7,068 nucleotides of DNA, from contig DASUSF010000073.1 of the NCBI GenBank assembly GCA_036375275.1, positions 1 to 7,068 of the forward strand, read 5' to 3'. This DNA comes from DASUSF01 sp036375275 (GTDB taxonomy: Bacteria; Pseudomonadota; Alphaproteobacteria; Geminicoccales; Geminicoccaceae). The notes beneath the pieces were generated by a model. It worked only from the letters and a program-made list of their open reading frames with translations, was not told where the DNA came from and ran no database searches. Positions 1-6,182 of the stretch are shown piece after piece. Position numbers and translations under genes: made by a program. How positions within the stretch are numbered: the first letter of the stretch is position 1; each line of letters begins with the position of its first letter.

Positions 1-141
1 CAGGCCCTCTACGAGATCCTGCTCGGGCAGACCCAGGGGCCTCGCTTCGGCTCGTTCGTCGCGCTCTACGGCATCGCCGAAACCCGCGACCTCATCCTCC
101 AGGTCCTGGAGCGGGGCCGGCTCGACCAGCCGGCCGCCTGA
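1..141 (+). CDS. lysK: Lysine--tRNA ligase, class I (3' end only)
   Basis: Only the last 46 residues and the TGA stop are present; the gene starts left of the window. The peptide contains LLGQTQGPRFGSFVALYG and then a short charged tail ending LDQPAA. From memory, this glycine-rich stretch is characteristic of the C-terminus of alphaproteobacterial class I lysyl-tRNA synthetases, which charge tRNA-Lys with lysine in the cytoplasm using a Rossmann-type catalytic domain. The catalytic HIGH and KMSKS-type motifs lie outside the window, so class and function rest on the C-terminal match alone. The stop codon's last base is the first base of the repeat that follows, and rsmB lies 151 bp downstream on the same strand. 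Confidence 0.82.
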   Translation, partial: QALYEILLGQTQGPRFGSFVALYGIAETRDLILQVLERGRLDQPAA

Positions 142-292
142 GTGGAGCAATTTCCGATGAGAGACAGGCGCATCGCACCAGCACGCCCTTCCGATCATCG
201 GAAGAAAATTGCTCTACTCCATTAGATTAGAGCGGATTCACCCGGCCGGAACCACTGGCAGGGCGGTTCCGTCATGCCGGGATCCGCTCTAG
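141..292. repeat. Two-hairpin intergenic repeat, copy 1 (complete)
   Basis: This element fills the whole lysK-rsmB gap. Hairpin 1 pairs 141-160 with 195-218: AGTGGAGCAATT against AATTGCTCTACT (11 of 12), and TTCCGATGA against TCATCGGAA (9 of 9). Hairpin 2 pairs TAGAGCGGAT (228-237) with ATCCGCTCTA (282-291), perfect over 10 bp, and inside it CGGAACC (247-253) with GGTTCCG (265-271). Related sequence in the same order occurs at 1567-1712 and, interrupted, at 6421-6803. I see no coding potential. It could act as a transcription terminator, an mRNA-stabilising structure or a REP/BIME-like mobile palindromic unit; the sequence does not decide between these. Confidence 0.85.
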
Positions 293-1567
293 ATGGCGGC
301 CTCCGCCCGGCGGATCGCCCTCGACGTCCTGGGTCGGGTGCTCGACCGCGGCCGGCCCTTCGACGACACCTTCGCGGGCCACCCGGGCCTCGAGGGGCTC
401 GAGGTCCGCGACCGCGCCTTCGCCCGGCTCCTGATCACCACCGTCCTGCGCCGCCGGGGTCAGATCGACGACCTGCTCGCCCGCTTCGTCCCGCGCCCGC
501 CGAAATCGGGGCGGGTCCGAAACATCCTCCGGCTCGGCCTCGCCCAGCTCCTGTTCCTGGCGACGCCCGCGCACGCCGCGACCGCCGAGACCGTGGCGCT
601 CGCGCGCGGCGAGGAGCGCTTCGCGCGCGGCCTGGTCAACGCCGTCCTGCGCCGGGCGCACCGGGAGGGGCCGGAGCTGGTGCGGGCGCAGGATCCCGCC
701 CGCCAGAACCTCCCGGGCTGGCTGTTCGAGCGCTGGACCGGCACCTACGGCGAGGCGGTGACCCGGGCGATCGCGTTCGCCCAGCTCGAGGAGCCGCCGC
801 TCGACCTCACCGCGAAGGGCGACCCGGCAGCGCTCGCCGAGCGGCTGGACGCGATCCACCTGGGCGGCGCGACGATTCGCCGCCGAGGGACGGGCCCGGT
901 CGAGGCGCTTCCCGGCTACGCGGAAGGCGCCTTCTGGGTGCAGGACGTCGCCGCCACCCTCCCCGCCCGCCTGCTCGGCGACGTCGGGGGAGCCCACGTG
1001 CTCGACCTCTGCGCCGCGCCCGGCGGCAAGACCGCGCAGCTCGCCGCGGCCGGCGCTGCCGTCACCGCCGTCGAGCTCGCGCCGAAGCGGGCGGAGCGGC
1101 TCCGCTCGAACCTTGCCCGGCTCCGCCTCGAGGCCGAGGTCGTGGTCGCCGACGCGCTCGCCTGGGAGCCGGATCGAGCCGCCCCGCTGATGCTCCTGGA
1201 CGCGCCCTGCACCGCCACCGGCACGATCCGCCGCCACCCGGACATCCCGTGGCACAAGACCCCGGAGGACGTGGCGAGGATGGCCGATCTCCAGGCGCGG
1301 CTGGTCGCTGCCGCGAGCCGGATGCTGGCGGCCGGCGGGACGCTGCTCTACGCCAGCTGCTCGCTCGAGCCGGAAGAGGGGCCGGAGCTGATCGAGCGGG
1401 TGCTGGCCACGACCGGGCTGACCCGGCTGCCGGTTCGCGAGGCGGAGCTCGGCGGCCTGCCGGTCGAGCTCACCCCGGAGGGGGAGGTGCGCACCCTCCC
1501 CTGCCATCTCGGCGAGCGGGGCGGAATGGACGGCTTCTTCATCGCCCGGCTGCGCCGCCCGGATTAG
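293..1567 (+). CDS. rsmB: RsmB-family 16S rRNA (cytosine-C5) methyltransferase
   Basis: This 424-residue protein has the two-part RsmB architecture. Residues 1 to about 140 form a NusB-like RNA-binding domain (RDRAFARLLITTVLRR, then LVNAVLRR near 114-121). The rest is a Rossmann-type SAM-dependent methyltransferase: FWVQDVAA at 214-221, the SAM-binding loop LCAAPGGKT at 239-247, DAPCTATGTIRRHPD at 303-317 with the release cysteine C306, YASCSLEPEEG at 353-363 with the nucleophile C356, and a GMDGFF C-terminal signature at 411-416. All key residues are intact and the length is normal. In E. coli, RsmB methylates C967 of 16S rRNA. The ATG at 293 gives the expected N-terminus (ARRIALDVLGRVL) and no better start follows. 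It has no Shine-Dalgarno sequence, because a repeat hairpin ends one base before it. Confidence 0.93.
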   Translation: MAASARRIALDVLGRVLDRGRPFDDTFAGHPGLEGLEVRDRAFARLLITTVLRRRGQIDDLLARFVPRPPKSGRVRNILRLGLAQLLFLATPAHAATAETVALARGEERFARGLVNAVLRRAHREGPELVRAQDPARQNLPGWLFERWTGTYGEAVTRAIAFAQLEEPPLDLTAKGDPAALAERLDAIHLGGATIRRRGTGPVEALPGYAEGAFWVQDVAATLPARLLGDVGGAHVLDLCAAPGGKTAQLAAAGAAVTAVELAPKRAERLRSNLARLRLEAEVVVADALAWEPDRAAPLMLLDAPCTATGTIRRHPDIPWHKTPEDVARMADLQARLVAAASRMLAAGGTLLYASCSLEPEEGPELIERVLATTGLTRLPVREAELGGLPVELTPEGEVRTLPCHLGERGGMDGFFIARLRRPD

Positions 1568-1712
1568 GGCGATGCCCAATGAGACAGAAGCACATCGCAT
1601 CAGGGCGTCCTCCGCTCATCGGAAGAGAATCGCTCCACTGCAAGGGATCAGACCGGATTCACCCGAACGGAATCGCTCGCCTGGCGGCTCCGCCATATCG
1701 GGATCGCTCTGA
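1567..1712. repeat. Two-hairpin intergenic repeat, copy 2 (complete, more diverged)
   Basis: This is the second copy of the element at 141-292. Hairpin 1 spans about 1567-1636, with GGGCGAT (1567-1573) opposite ATCGCTC (1629-1635) and CAATGAG opposite CTCATCGG. Hairpin 2 spans 1648-1712, with TCAGA opposite TCTGA at its ends. Shared landmarks with copy 1 include CATCGGAAGA, CGGATTCACCCG and TCGGGATC/CCGGGATC near the right end. The left end coincides with the last base of the rsmB stop codon and the right end lies 9 bases from the DUF2059 stop codon, so it occupies the whole convergent gap. A bidirectional terminator role is plausible by position, although no T-tract is present. Confidence 0.82.
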
Positions 1713-1721
1713 CGGCCGGCT

Positions 1722-2225
1722 TCAGGAGCCCTCGTCGCGCAGCCGCGCGTCGAACCGGCGGACCGCACGCTCTCCGACGCCGGCTCCCCAGGCGGCCCCG
1801 ACGGTCTGGGCGCGCACCATGATCGCAGGCATCCGGCGCAGCACCTTCCGTCCCAGGGGAGTGCGGTAGAAGGCCGCGAGGCGCCCGATCTCCTCGGCCG
1901 AGAAGCTCATCGCCCAGAGCCGCGCCATCGCGTCGAGGACCTCGGGCAGCGAGCGGCGCAGCTCGTCCTGGAAGATCGCCCGGAAGGCCTCCTGCCGCGC
2001 GCCATCGCCGAGCTCGGGCCGGACCGCGCGAAGCTCGTCGAGCTGGCGATCGAAGCTCCGCATCGCGCTCGCTTCGAGCGCCGCCTCCGCGCCGGTCACC
2101 TCGATCAGGTCGCGGGCGGCCGTCAGCGCGCGGAGCTCCGCGGCCGGCGCCTCGACCACCGGCACCGCGCCAGCCGGCGGCACCAGGGCGGCGAGCACGA
2201 CGAGCAGCGGCAACCACCTGAGCAT
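1722..2225 (-). CDS. DUF2059 domain-containing exported protein
   Basis: This protein of 167 residues starts with a Sec-type signal peptide: MLRW, a hydrophobic core to about residue 16, and probable cleavage after AGA at residue 20. The mature part is mainly helical. It carries the DUF2059 signature in its second half: WAMSFSAEEIGRLAAFYRTP at 104-123 followed by LGRKVL at 124-129. The family's biochemical role is not established; members are exported and usually single-domain. The gene converges on rsmB across repeat copy 2 and diverges from purH over 126 bp. No clear Shine-Dalgarno precedes the ATG at 2225; the region upstream on this strand is C-rich. There are no later in-frame ATG codons that would keep the signal peptide, so this start is preferred. 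Confidence 0.8.
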   Translation of the reverse strand: MLRWLPLLVVLAALVPPAGAVPVVEAPAAELRALTAARDLIEVTGAEAALEASAMRSFDRQLDELRAVRPELGDGARQEAFRAIFQDELRRSLPEVLDAMARLWAMSFSAEEIGRLAAFYRTPLGRKVLRRMPAIMVRAQTVGAAWGAGVGERAVRRFDARLRDEGS

Positions 2226-2351
2226 CGTCCGGTCCGGGCAGAGGGTCGAGGGCGCCGAGCGTAGCGGCCGGCCCCTTCAAACCCGTGAAGGGCGCGGCTT
2301 GCGGCGGGAACGGCGACCGGCTATGGCGCTGCCGTCCGCGGAGGAGCCACG
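2226..2351. promoter_or_regulatory. Divergent DUF2059/purH intergenic region with hairpin and purH RBS
   Basis: This gap must hold the promoters of both divergent genes. The purH ribosome binding site GGAGGA (2340-2345) sits 6 bases before the ATG. A stem-loop pairs CCCTTCA (2273-2279) with TGAAGGG (2286-2292) around a six-base loop. No T-run follows it, so it looks more like an operator or leader structure than a terminator. I could not identify convincing -35/-10 boxes in either direction. Confidence 0.45.
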
Positions 2352-3917
2352 ATGTCCACGCCAGTGATCCGGCGCGCGCTGATCTCGGTCCACGACAAGA
2401 GCGGCCTCGACCGGCTGGCCGAGGGTCTGAAGCGGCGGGGCATCGAGATCGTGTCGACCGGCGGCACCGCGAAGGCGCTCCGCGGCCACGGCGTCAACGT
2501 CAGCGAGGCGGGCGCGCTGACCGGCGCCGGCGAGATCCTGGACGGCCGGGTGAAGACCCTGCATCCGGCGATCCACGCCGGCATCCTGGCGCGCCGGGAC
2601 GACGAGCGGCACCTGGAGACGCTCAAGCAGGCCGGGATCGGGCTGATCGACCTGGTGGTGGTCAATCTCTACCCCTTCGAAGCGACCCTCGCTGCCGGCG
2701 CCGGCTTCGGCGAGACCATCGAGATGATCGACGTCGGCGGACCCGCCATGGTGCGCGGCGCCGCCAAGAACCACGAGCACGTCGTGGTGCTGGTCGATCC
2801 GGTCGACTACGACGGCCTGCTCGCGCAGATGGACCAGCACGCCGGCGGCACCGACCCGGAGTTCCGGCGCCGGCTCGCGGCCCGGGCCTTCGCCCGGACC
2901 GCGGCCTACGACGCGGCGATCGCAGGCTGGCTCGAGAGCGAATCGGGCGTCCCGTTGCCGGAGCACCTGGTGCTCACGGCGAGGCGGCAGATGATCACCC
3001 GGTACGGCGAGAATCCGCACCAGCGGGCCGCGTTCTACGCGACCGGAGCCGCTGGCGGCCTCGCCGGCGCCGAGCAGGTGCAGGGGAAGGAGCTGAGCTA
3101 CAACAACCTCGCCGACGCCGACGCCGCGCTCGATCTGGTGCTGGAGTTCGACCGGCCGGCGGTGGTGATCGTCAAGCACGCGAACCCCGCGGGCGTCGCG
3201 GTCGCGGACGATCTCATGGCGGCGCACGCGAAGGCCCTGGCCGCGGATCCGGTGAGCGCGTTCGGCGGCATCGTCGCGGTCAACCGGCCGCTCGATCGGG
3301 GCGCGGCCGAGGCGATCAGCCGGATCTTCACGGAAGTAGTGATCGCCCCCGAGGCGGACGACGAGGCGCGGGCCGTCTTCGCGGCCAAGCGGAACCTCCG
3401 CCTCGTGGTCACCGGGACTCCGCCGCGGCCCGGCGGACTCGCGGTCCGCTCGGTCGCCGGCGGCCTGCTCGTCCAGGAGCGGGACGAGCGCGGCTGGCCG
3501 GCCGACGAGCCGCGGGTGGTCACCGCGCGCGCGCCGGACGCGGCCGAGCGGCGGGACCTCCGCTTCGCCTGGATCGTCGCCAAGCACGTCAAGTCGAACG
3601 CCATCGTGTTCGCGCGGGAGGGCGCCACGGTCGGCATCGGGGCCGGTCAGATGAGCCGGCTGGACGCGGTCCGGATCGCGGTGATGAAGGCTGCGGAGGC
3701 GGACCGGGCGGCGGGCACGTCGGCACGGCTCGCCGGCAGCGTGGTCGCCTCCGACGCCTTCTTCCCGTTCCCGGACGGCCTCGAGGAAGCGCTCGCCGCG
3801 GGCGCCCGGGCCGCGATCCAGCCGGGCGGGAGCGTCCGCGACGCCGAGGTGGTCGCGGCGGCCGATCGGGCCGGGGCCGCGATGCTGTTCACCGGCGAGC
3901 GCCACTTCCGCCACTGA
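2352..3917 (+). CDS. purH: Bifunctional AICAR transformylase/IMP cyclohydrolase
   Basis: The 521-residue protein catalyses the last two steps of de novo purine synthesis: 10-formyl-THF-dependent formylation of AICAR to FAICAR, then ring closure to IMP. The N-terminal cyclohydrolase (MGS-like) domain shows SVHDKSG (12-18), STGGT (35-39), DGRVKTLHP (64-72), NLYPF (105-109) and AAKNH (137-141). The transformylase domain shows RYGENPHQ (217-224), the catalytic K275-H276 in VKHANPAG, DPVSAFGG (299-306), KHVKSNAIV (411-419), GIGAGQMSR (428-436), SDAFFPFPD (468-476) and QPGGS (490-494). Length and ends are normal. Residue 280 is Ala where many bacterial enzymes have Cys in the KHxNPxG motif; animal enzymes also carry Ala there, so this is probably neutral. 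GGAGGA at 2340-2345 supports the ATG at 2352. Confidence 0.97.
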   Translation: MSTPVIRRALISVHDKSGLDRLAEGLKRRGIEIVSTGGTAKALRGHGVNVSEAGALTGAGEILDGRVKTLHPAIHAGILARRDDERHLETLKQAGIGLIDLVVVNLYPFEATLAAGAGFGETIEMIDVGGPAMVRGAAKNHEHVVVLVDPVDYDGLLAQMDQHAGGTDPEFRRRLAARAFARTAAYDAAIAGWLESESGVPLPEHLVLTARRQMITRYGENPHQRAAFYATGAAGGLAGAEQVQGKELSYNNLADADAALDLVLEFDRPAVVIVKHANPAGVAVADDLMAAHAKALAADPVSAFGGIVAVNRPLDRGAAEAISRIFTEVVIAPEADDEARAVFAAKRNLRLVVTGTPPRPGGLAVRSVAGGLLVQERDERGWPADEPRVVTARAPDAAERRDLRFAWIVAKHVKSNAIVFAREGATVGIGAGQMSRLDAVRIAVMKAAEADRAAGTSARLAGSVVASDAFFPFPDGLEEALAAGARAAIQPGGSVRDAEVVAAADRAGAAMLFTGERHFRH

Positions 3918-3940
3918 GGCGACGGCGGCTCCAGCCCCGC

Positions 3941-4375
3941 TCAGGCGGCGGCGAGATGGTCACGGGTGCGCATCGCCACGTCCTCGTAGAGCTCCGCGCG
4001 ATGGAGCACCAGCACCTCCCGGACCGCCGCGCGCAGATCGACGTCGACGTCGTCCGCGTCCTGTTCGCGCAGCAGCACCTCGGCGATGAACGACTCGATG
4101 GTCGGGGCGAAGCCGGGCGGCAGCTCGTCGTCGTTCCCGCCGGGGCCGGCCCCGGCGTACGCCTCGGCCAGCTCGTCGACGTGCTCGTCGATCCGCTCGT
4201 TGATCCAGCGCCAGGCCTCCGCCTCGAGGCCGTCGTCGCCGGGGCTGCGGCTGCGCCCGGGCACCGCGAGCGCCAGCCGGAGCAGGAGCACGATCAGGAA
4301 GATCGCGGCCGGCACCACGACTTCCGGCGGCGCCCGGAGAAGCTCGTCCTGCCAATGCGCGATCTGCTCCAGCAT
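3941..4375 (-). CDS. Hypothetical single-pass membrane protein
   Basis: I do not recognise this 144-residue protein. Residues 1-17 are amphipathic (MLEQIAHWQDELL) and residues 18-38 form one strongly hydrophobic helix (VVVPAAIFLIVLLLRLALAV). A basic RSRS stretch follows, which by the positive-inside rule would put the C-terminal part in the cytoplasm. The soluble part is acidic and predicted helical: WINERIDEHVDELAEAY at 57-73, a Gly/Pro/Asp linker, then two further helices to the end. Coding is supported by a continuous frame with GC-rich third positions and no competing gene. AGGAG lies directly against the ATG with no spacer, and an in-frame TAA at 4385-4387 excludes an upstream start. It converges on purH with a gap of only 23 bases. 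It could be a membrane anchor or adaptor; no function is assigned. Confidence 0.68.
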   Translation of the reverse strand: MLEQIAHWQDELLRAPPEVVVPAAIFLIVLLLRLALAVPGRSRSPGDDGLEAEAWRWINERIDEHVDELAEAYAGAGPGGNDDELPPGFAPTIESFIAEVLLREQDADDVDVDLRAAVREVLVLHRAELYEDVAMRTRDHLAAA

Positions 4376-4587
4376 CTCCTCGTCTTAGCCATCGCCGATG
4401 AAGATCGGGTTAACGGCAGAAACAGGGACAGTCCAAGGCCGAAAGAGGTGCCCGTGAACTGTCACGATCTTGCCGCTTCATTGCGTAAAGCGGCGACTAT
4501 GGCGGCGATCGACTTGCAGCCCGGGTGGACGCCGGGGAGCAGGTGCGCGGCGGAACCCGAGGCAGCGTCGGAGGCTGGCCGGCGCCG
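4376..4587. promoter_or_regulatory. Gene-free gap with lower GC and inverted repeats
   Basis: This stretch lies between two leftward genes. Its part near 4381-4500 is about 55% GC by hand count, clearly below its surroundings, as expected for a promoter region serving the membrane-protein gene to its left. It holds an inverted pair GGGACAGT (4425-4432) and ACTGTCAC (4458-4465), a dyad CGTGA-ACTG-TCACG at 4453-4466, and a stem-loop GCCGCTT (4472-4478) with AAGCGGC (4488-4494). The last has no T-tract in either direction. I found no plausible gene and only poor matches to sigma70 promoter boxes. Confidence 0.4.
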
Positions 4588-5028
4588 TCAGTCCGGCAGC
4601 AGCTTCGCGCCCGGGGGCACCGGATCGCCGCTGTCGGCGCAGCTCAGGTCGAACTTGGCGAGGCCCTCCTCCAGCATGTCCGCGAGCAGCGGCTGCTGCG
4701 CCAGCTCGTCGACCGGATGCTCGGGGTGCTGGTCCTCGACCTCCGCCAGCACGTCCGCCCAGTCGTCGGTGGTGCGCACGTCGTCGCGCCCGAGCCAGGA
4801 CAGGGCGATCAGGTCCGCCATCTCGGCGCCGTTGAGGCCGGCGAGCGCGTCGCGCAGCTCCTGCTCGGTGGCGTCGCCCGGCCGGTCCTCGAGGATCGGG
4901 TGCGCCGCCTCGTCGTCGGTCGGGTTCGAGCCGTAGTCCGGCAGCACCGGCGGCAGCTTGGCGTGGAAGGTGCGCGCCCGCGCGACGATGAAGCACACCT
5001 TCTCGACACTGATCCTAAGCTCGGCCAT
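4588..5028 (-). CDS. DUF3775 domain-containing protein
   Basis: The 146-residue protein matches, from memory, the DUF3775 family of small alphaproteobacterial proteins of unknown function. Family-like blocks are ELRISVEKVCFIVARARTF at residues 3-21, a GSNPTDDEAAHPILED block at 33-48, the central LIALSWLGR at 73-81, TTDDWADVLAEV at 86-97, and the C-terminal PLLADMLEEGL at 113-123. It is acidic and soluble, with no signal peptide or membrane helix. The start is supported by GGAGG four bases upstream of the ATG at 5028. It lies 70 bases behind the OsmC-family gene on the same strand, so the two may share a transcript. Nothing in the sequence reveals the biochemical role. Confidence 0.82.
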   Translation of the reverse strand: MAELRISVEKVCFIVARARTFHAKLPPVLPDYGSNPTDDEAAHPILEDRPGDATEQELRDALAGLNGAEMADLIALSWLGRDDVRTTDDWADVLAEVEDQHPEHPVDELAQQPLLADMLEEGLAKFDLSCADSGDPVPPGAKLLPD

Positions 5029-5068
5029 GCGGCCTCCGGCGGTTCTGGAACGGGTCGGGTCTGGCGGC

Positions 5069-5095
5069 GGAACGCCCGCTCCCGACGCTCGTTCC
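5069..5095. other. Small inverted repeat in the OsmC-DUF3775 gap
   Basis: GGAACG (5069-5074) can pair with CGTTCC (5090-5095) around a 15-base loop. A second GGAACG at 5047-5052 could compete for the same right arm. It lies just after the OsmC-family stop codon on the minus strand. No T-tract follows, so it is at best a weak terminator or processing structure; chance is also possible in sequence this GC-rich. Confidence 0.25.
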
Positions 5096-5098
5096 TGC

Positions 5099-5605
5099 TC
5101 AGGCGGTCCGCAGCTCGACCGTGATCGCCGGCGGGGTGCAGAGCGTCTGGTAGACCACGCAGTAGCGCTCGGTCAGCTTCTCGAGCGCCCTGATCTGATC
5201 GGGATCGGCATCGGTGTCGAGCTCGAAGCGGAGCCGGATGTCCTTGAACCCGACCGGAGCGTCCCGGGCGACGCCGAGGGTGCCGCGGAAGTCCAGGTCG
5301 CCTTCGGCCACCACCTTCCCCGAGCGGAGCTCGATACCCAGCGCGGTCGCGACCGCGCTCAGGGTCACCCCGGCGCAGGCGGCGAGCGCCTCGAGCAGCA
5401 TGTCGCCGGAGCAGGCGTGCGTGCCCGTCCCGCCGGTCGCCGGATGCAGCCCGGCCTCGATCAGCGCCTTCGCGGTCTGGACGGAGCACGTCACCCCCTC
5501 GCCGATCTCGCCCGCGGCCCGGAGCGTGATCACCGCCGCCTCGGGATCGTCCCTGTACCGCTCCTTGAACGGCGCCTGCATCGCCTTCAGCTCGCCCGCG
5601 TCCAT
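5099..5605 (-). CDS. OsmC-family protein
   Basis: This 168-residue protein belongs to the OsmC/Ohr superfamily, whose better-known members reduce organic peroxides with a pair of cysteines; several subfamilies have other or unknown substrates. The diagnostic region is HACSGDMLLEALAACAGVTL at residues 63-82. C77 sits where the peroxidatic cysteine normally lies, and C149 in TERYCVVYQTL matches the second conserved cysteine. C65, just ahead of the helix, is extra. Residues 1-40 hold an antiparallel sheet-type start (FKERYRDDPEAAVITL). I chose the ATG at 5605 because GGGAGG lies 7 bases upstream and the family N-terminus starts here; the reading frame stays open further upstream but has no supported start. 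It diverges from the Rap1a/Tai-like gene. Confidence 0.88.
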   Translation of the reverse strand: MDAGELKAMQAPFKERYRDDPEAAVITLRAAGEIGEGVTCSVQTAKALIEAGLHPATGGTGTHACSGDMLLEALAACAGVTLSAVATALGIELRSGKVVAEGDLDFRGTLGVARDAPVGFKDIRLRFELDTDADPDQIRALEKLTERYCVVYQTLCTPPAITVELRTA

Positions 5606-5771
5606 CACCTTTCCTCCCGAGATCACAGTCGTCGTATACCCCAGATCGGCGGACGGGCCAGCCACGGGTGGCGGGAACCCGGGCCACGGACCACCTGTTG
5701 GTGAAGGAGCCCGACGACCGCGGAGCGCCGCAGGACGCCCGGCGGGCTGGGTCGGACGGAGGAGGATCGCC
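5606..5771. promoter_or_regulatory. Divergent OsmC/Rap1a-like intergenic region
   Basis: This 166-base gap must contain promoters for both divergent units. Toward OsmC, the RBS GGGAGG lies at 5613-5618 on the minus strand, and a TATACG that could serve as a -10 box lies at 5634-5639, with no good -35 match upstream. Toward the right, GGAGGAGG (5758-5765) is a strong ribosome binding site six bases before a TTG and decides the start of the next gene. No clear operator was found. Confidence 0.45.
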
Positions 5772-6182
5772 TTGAGGTCGTTGTCGCCGGTGCTCGGGCT
5801 CGTCGCCCTGTTGGGCGGCCTCCCCGCGGCTGCCGCCGAGGTCGAGGACTTCGAGCTGCAGACGACCCGCGACCTGGTCGCGCTGTGCAGCACCCCGGGC
5901 GGCGACCCCCTCGCCGCCGAGGCGCAGCAGGCCTGCTTCGGCTACATCGCCGGAGCGATCCATTTCTACGGAGCCCTGGTCACCGGCGGCGACCGGTTCA
6001 AGCCGATCGTCTGCCCGGGACGCGAGCTCACCCGGCAGGAGCTCGCGGCGCTCCTGGTCGCGTGGGCCGAGGATCATCCCGAGCACCTGGACGATCTGCC
6101 CGTGGACAACGTTCTGCGCGCCGCCGCCGCGGCCTACCCCTGCACCGATGACGACGATCCGAACCGGAGAGACACGCCATGA
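5772..6182 (+). CDS. Exported Rap1a/Tai-like four-cysteine protein, TTG start
   Basis: The mature protein resembles the Rap1a/Tai immunity fold: LVALCSTP at 35-42, ACFGYIAGAIHFYG at 54-67, IVCPG at 79-83 and a closing YPC at 122-124. This gives four cysteines (C39, C55, C81, C124) suited to two disulfides in the periplasm. The TTG at 5772 is preferred because GGAGGAGG lies six bases upstream and the protein then begins with a textbook signal peptide (MRSLSPVLGLVALLGG, cleavage near AAA at 20-22), giving 136 residues. Named family members neutralise type VI secretion amidase effectors. Many homologues occur without such effectors, and none is visible here, so I infer only a small periplasmic protein. 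Its stop overlaps the next start as ATGA. Confidence 0.78.
   Translation: MRSLSPVLGLVALLGGLPAAAAEVEDFELQTTRDLVALCSTPGGDPLAAEAQQACFGYIAGAIHFYGALVTGGDRFKPIVCPGRELTRQELAALLVAWAEDHPEHLDDLPVDNVLRAAAAAYPCTDDDDPNRRDTP

Noticed and set aside
141..292. Repeat copy 1 considered as a CRISPR array, tRNA gene or riboswitch
   Set aside because: There are no regularly spaced identical units, no cloverleaf with a CCA-type acceptor arm, and no known riboswitch core; the same structure at other unrelated gene ends fits a dispersed repeat better.
272..1600. Long open frames antisense to and overlapping rsmB
   Set aside because: They are by-products of high GC content. They are Arg/Gly/Pro/Ala-rich, lack family motifs and ribosome binding sites, and the plus-strand frame at 293 carries every RsmB motif.
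2352..3917. Ala280 in the PurH KHANPAG motif taken as loss of a catalytic residue
   Set aside because: The catalytic Lys-His pair is intact and, from general knowledge, animal PurH homologues also have Ala at this position, so activity is expected.
2277..4936. Very long alternative frames across purH in two other registers (545 and 883 residues)
   Set aside because: Composition is dominated by Arg, Gly and Ala. PurH in its own frame is complete with intact catalytic motifs, so these are shadow frames.
5214..5771. N-terminal extension of the Rap1a/Tai-like protein back to 5214
   Set aside because: It would run antisense through the OsmC gene and bury the signal peptide. The GGAGGAGG six bases before the TTG at 5772 marks the true start.
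5606..5893. N-terminal extension of the OsmC-family protein up to 5893
   Set aside because: The frame stays open but the extension would overlap the divergent signal-peptide gene, resembles no domain, and a well-spaced GGGAGG supports the ATG at 5605.
4809..6086. Minus-strand 425-residue frame spanning the OsmC and DUF3775 region
   Set aside because: It is in a different register from both recognised proteins, is Arg-rich and shows no domain; the OsmC and DUF3775 frames explain the sequence.
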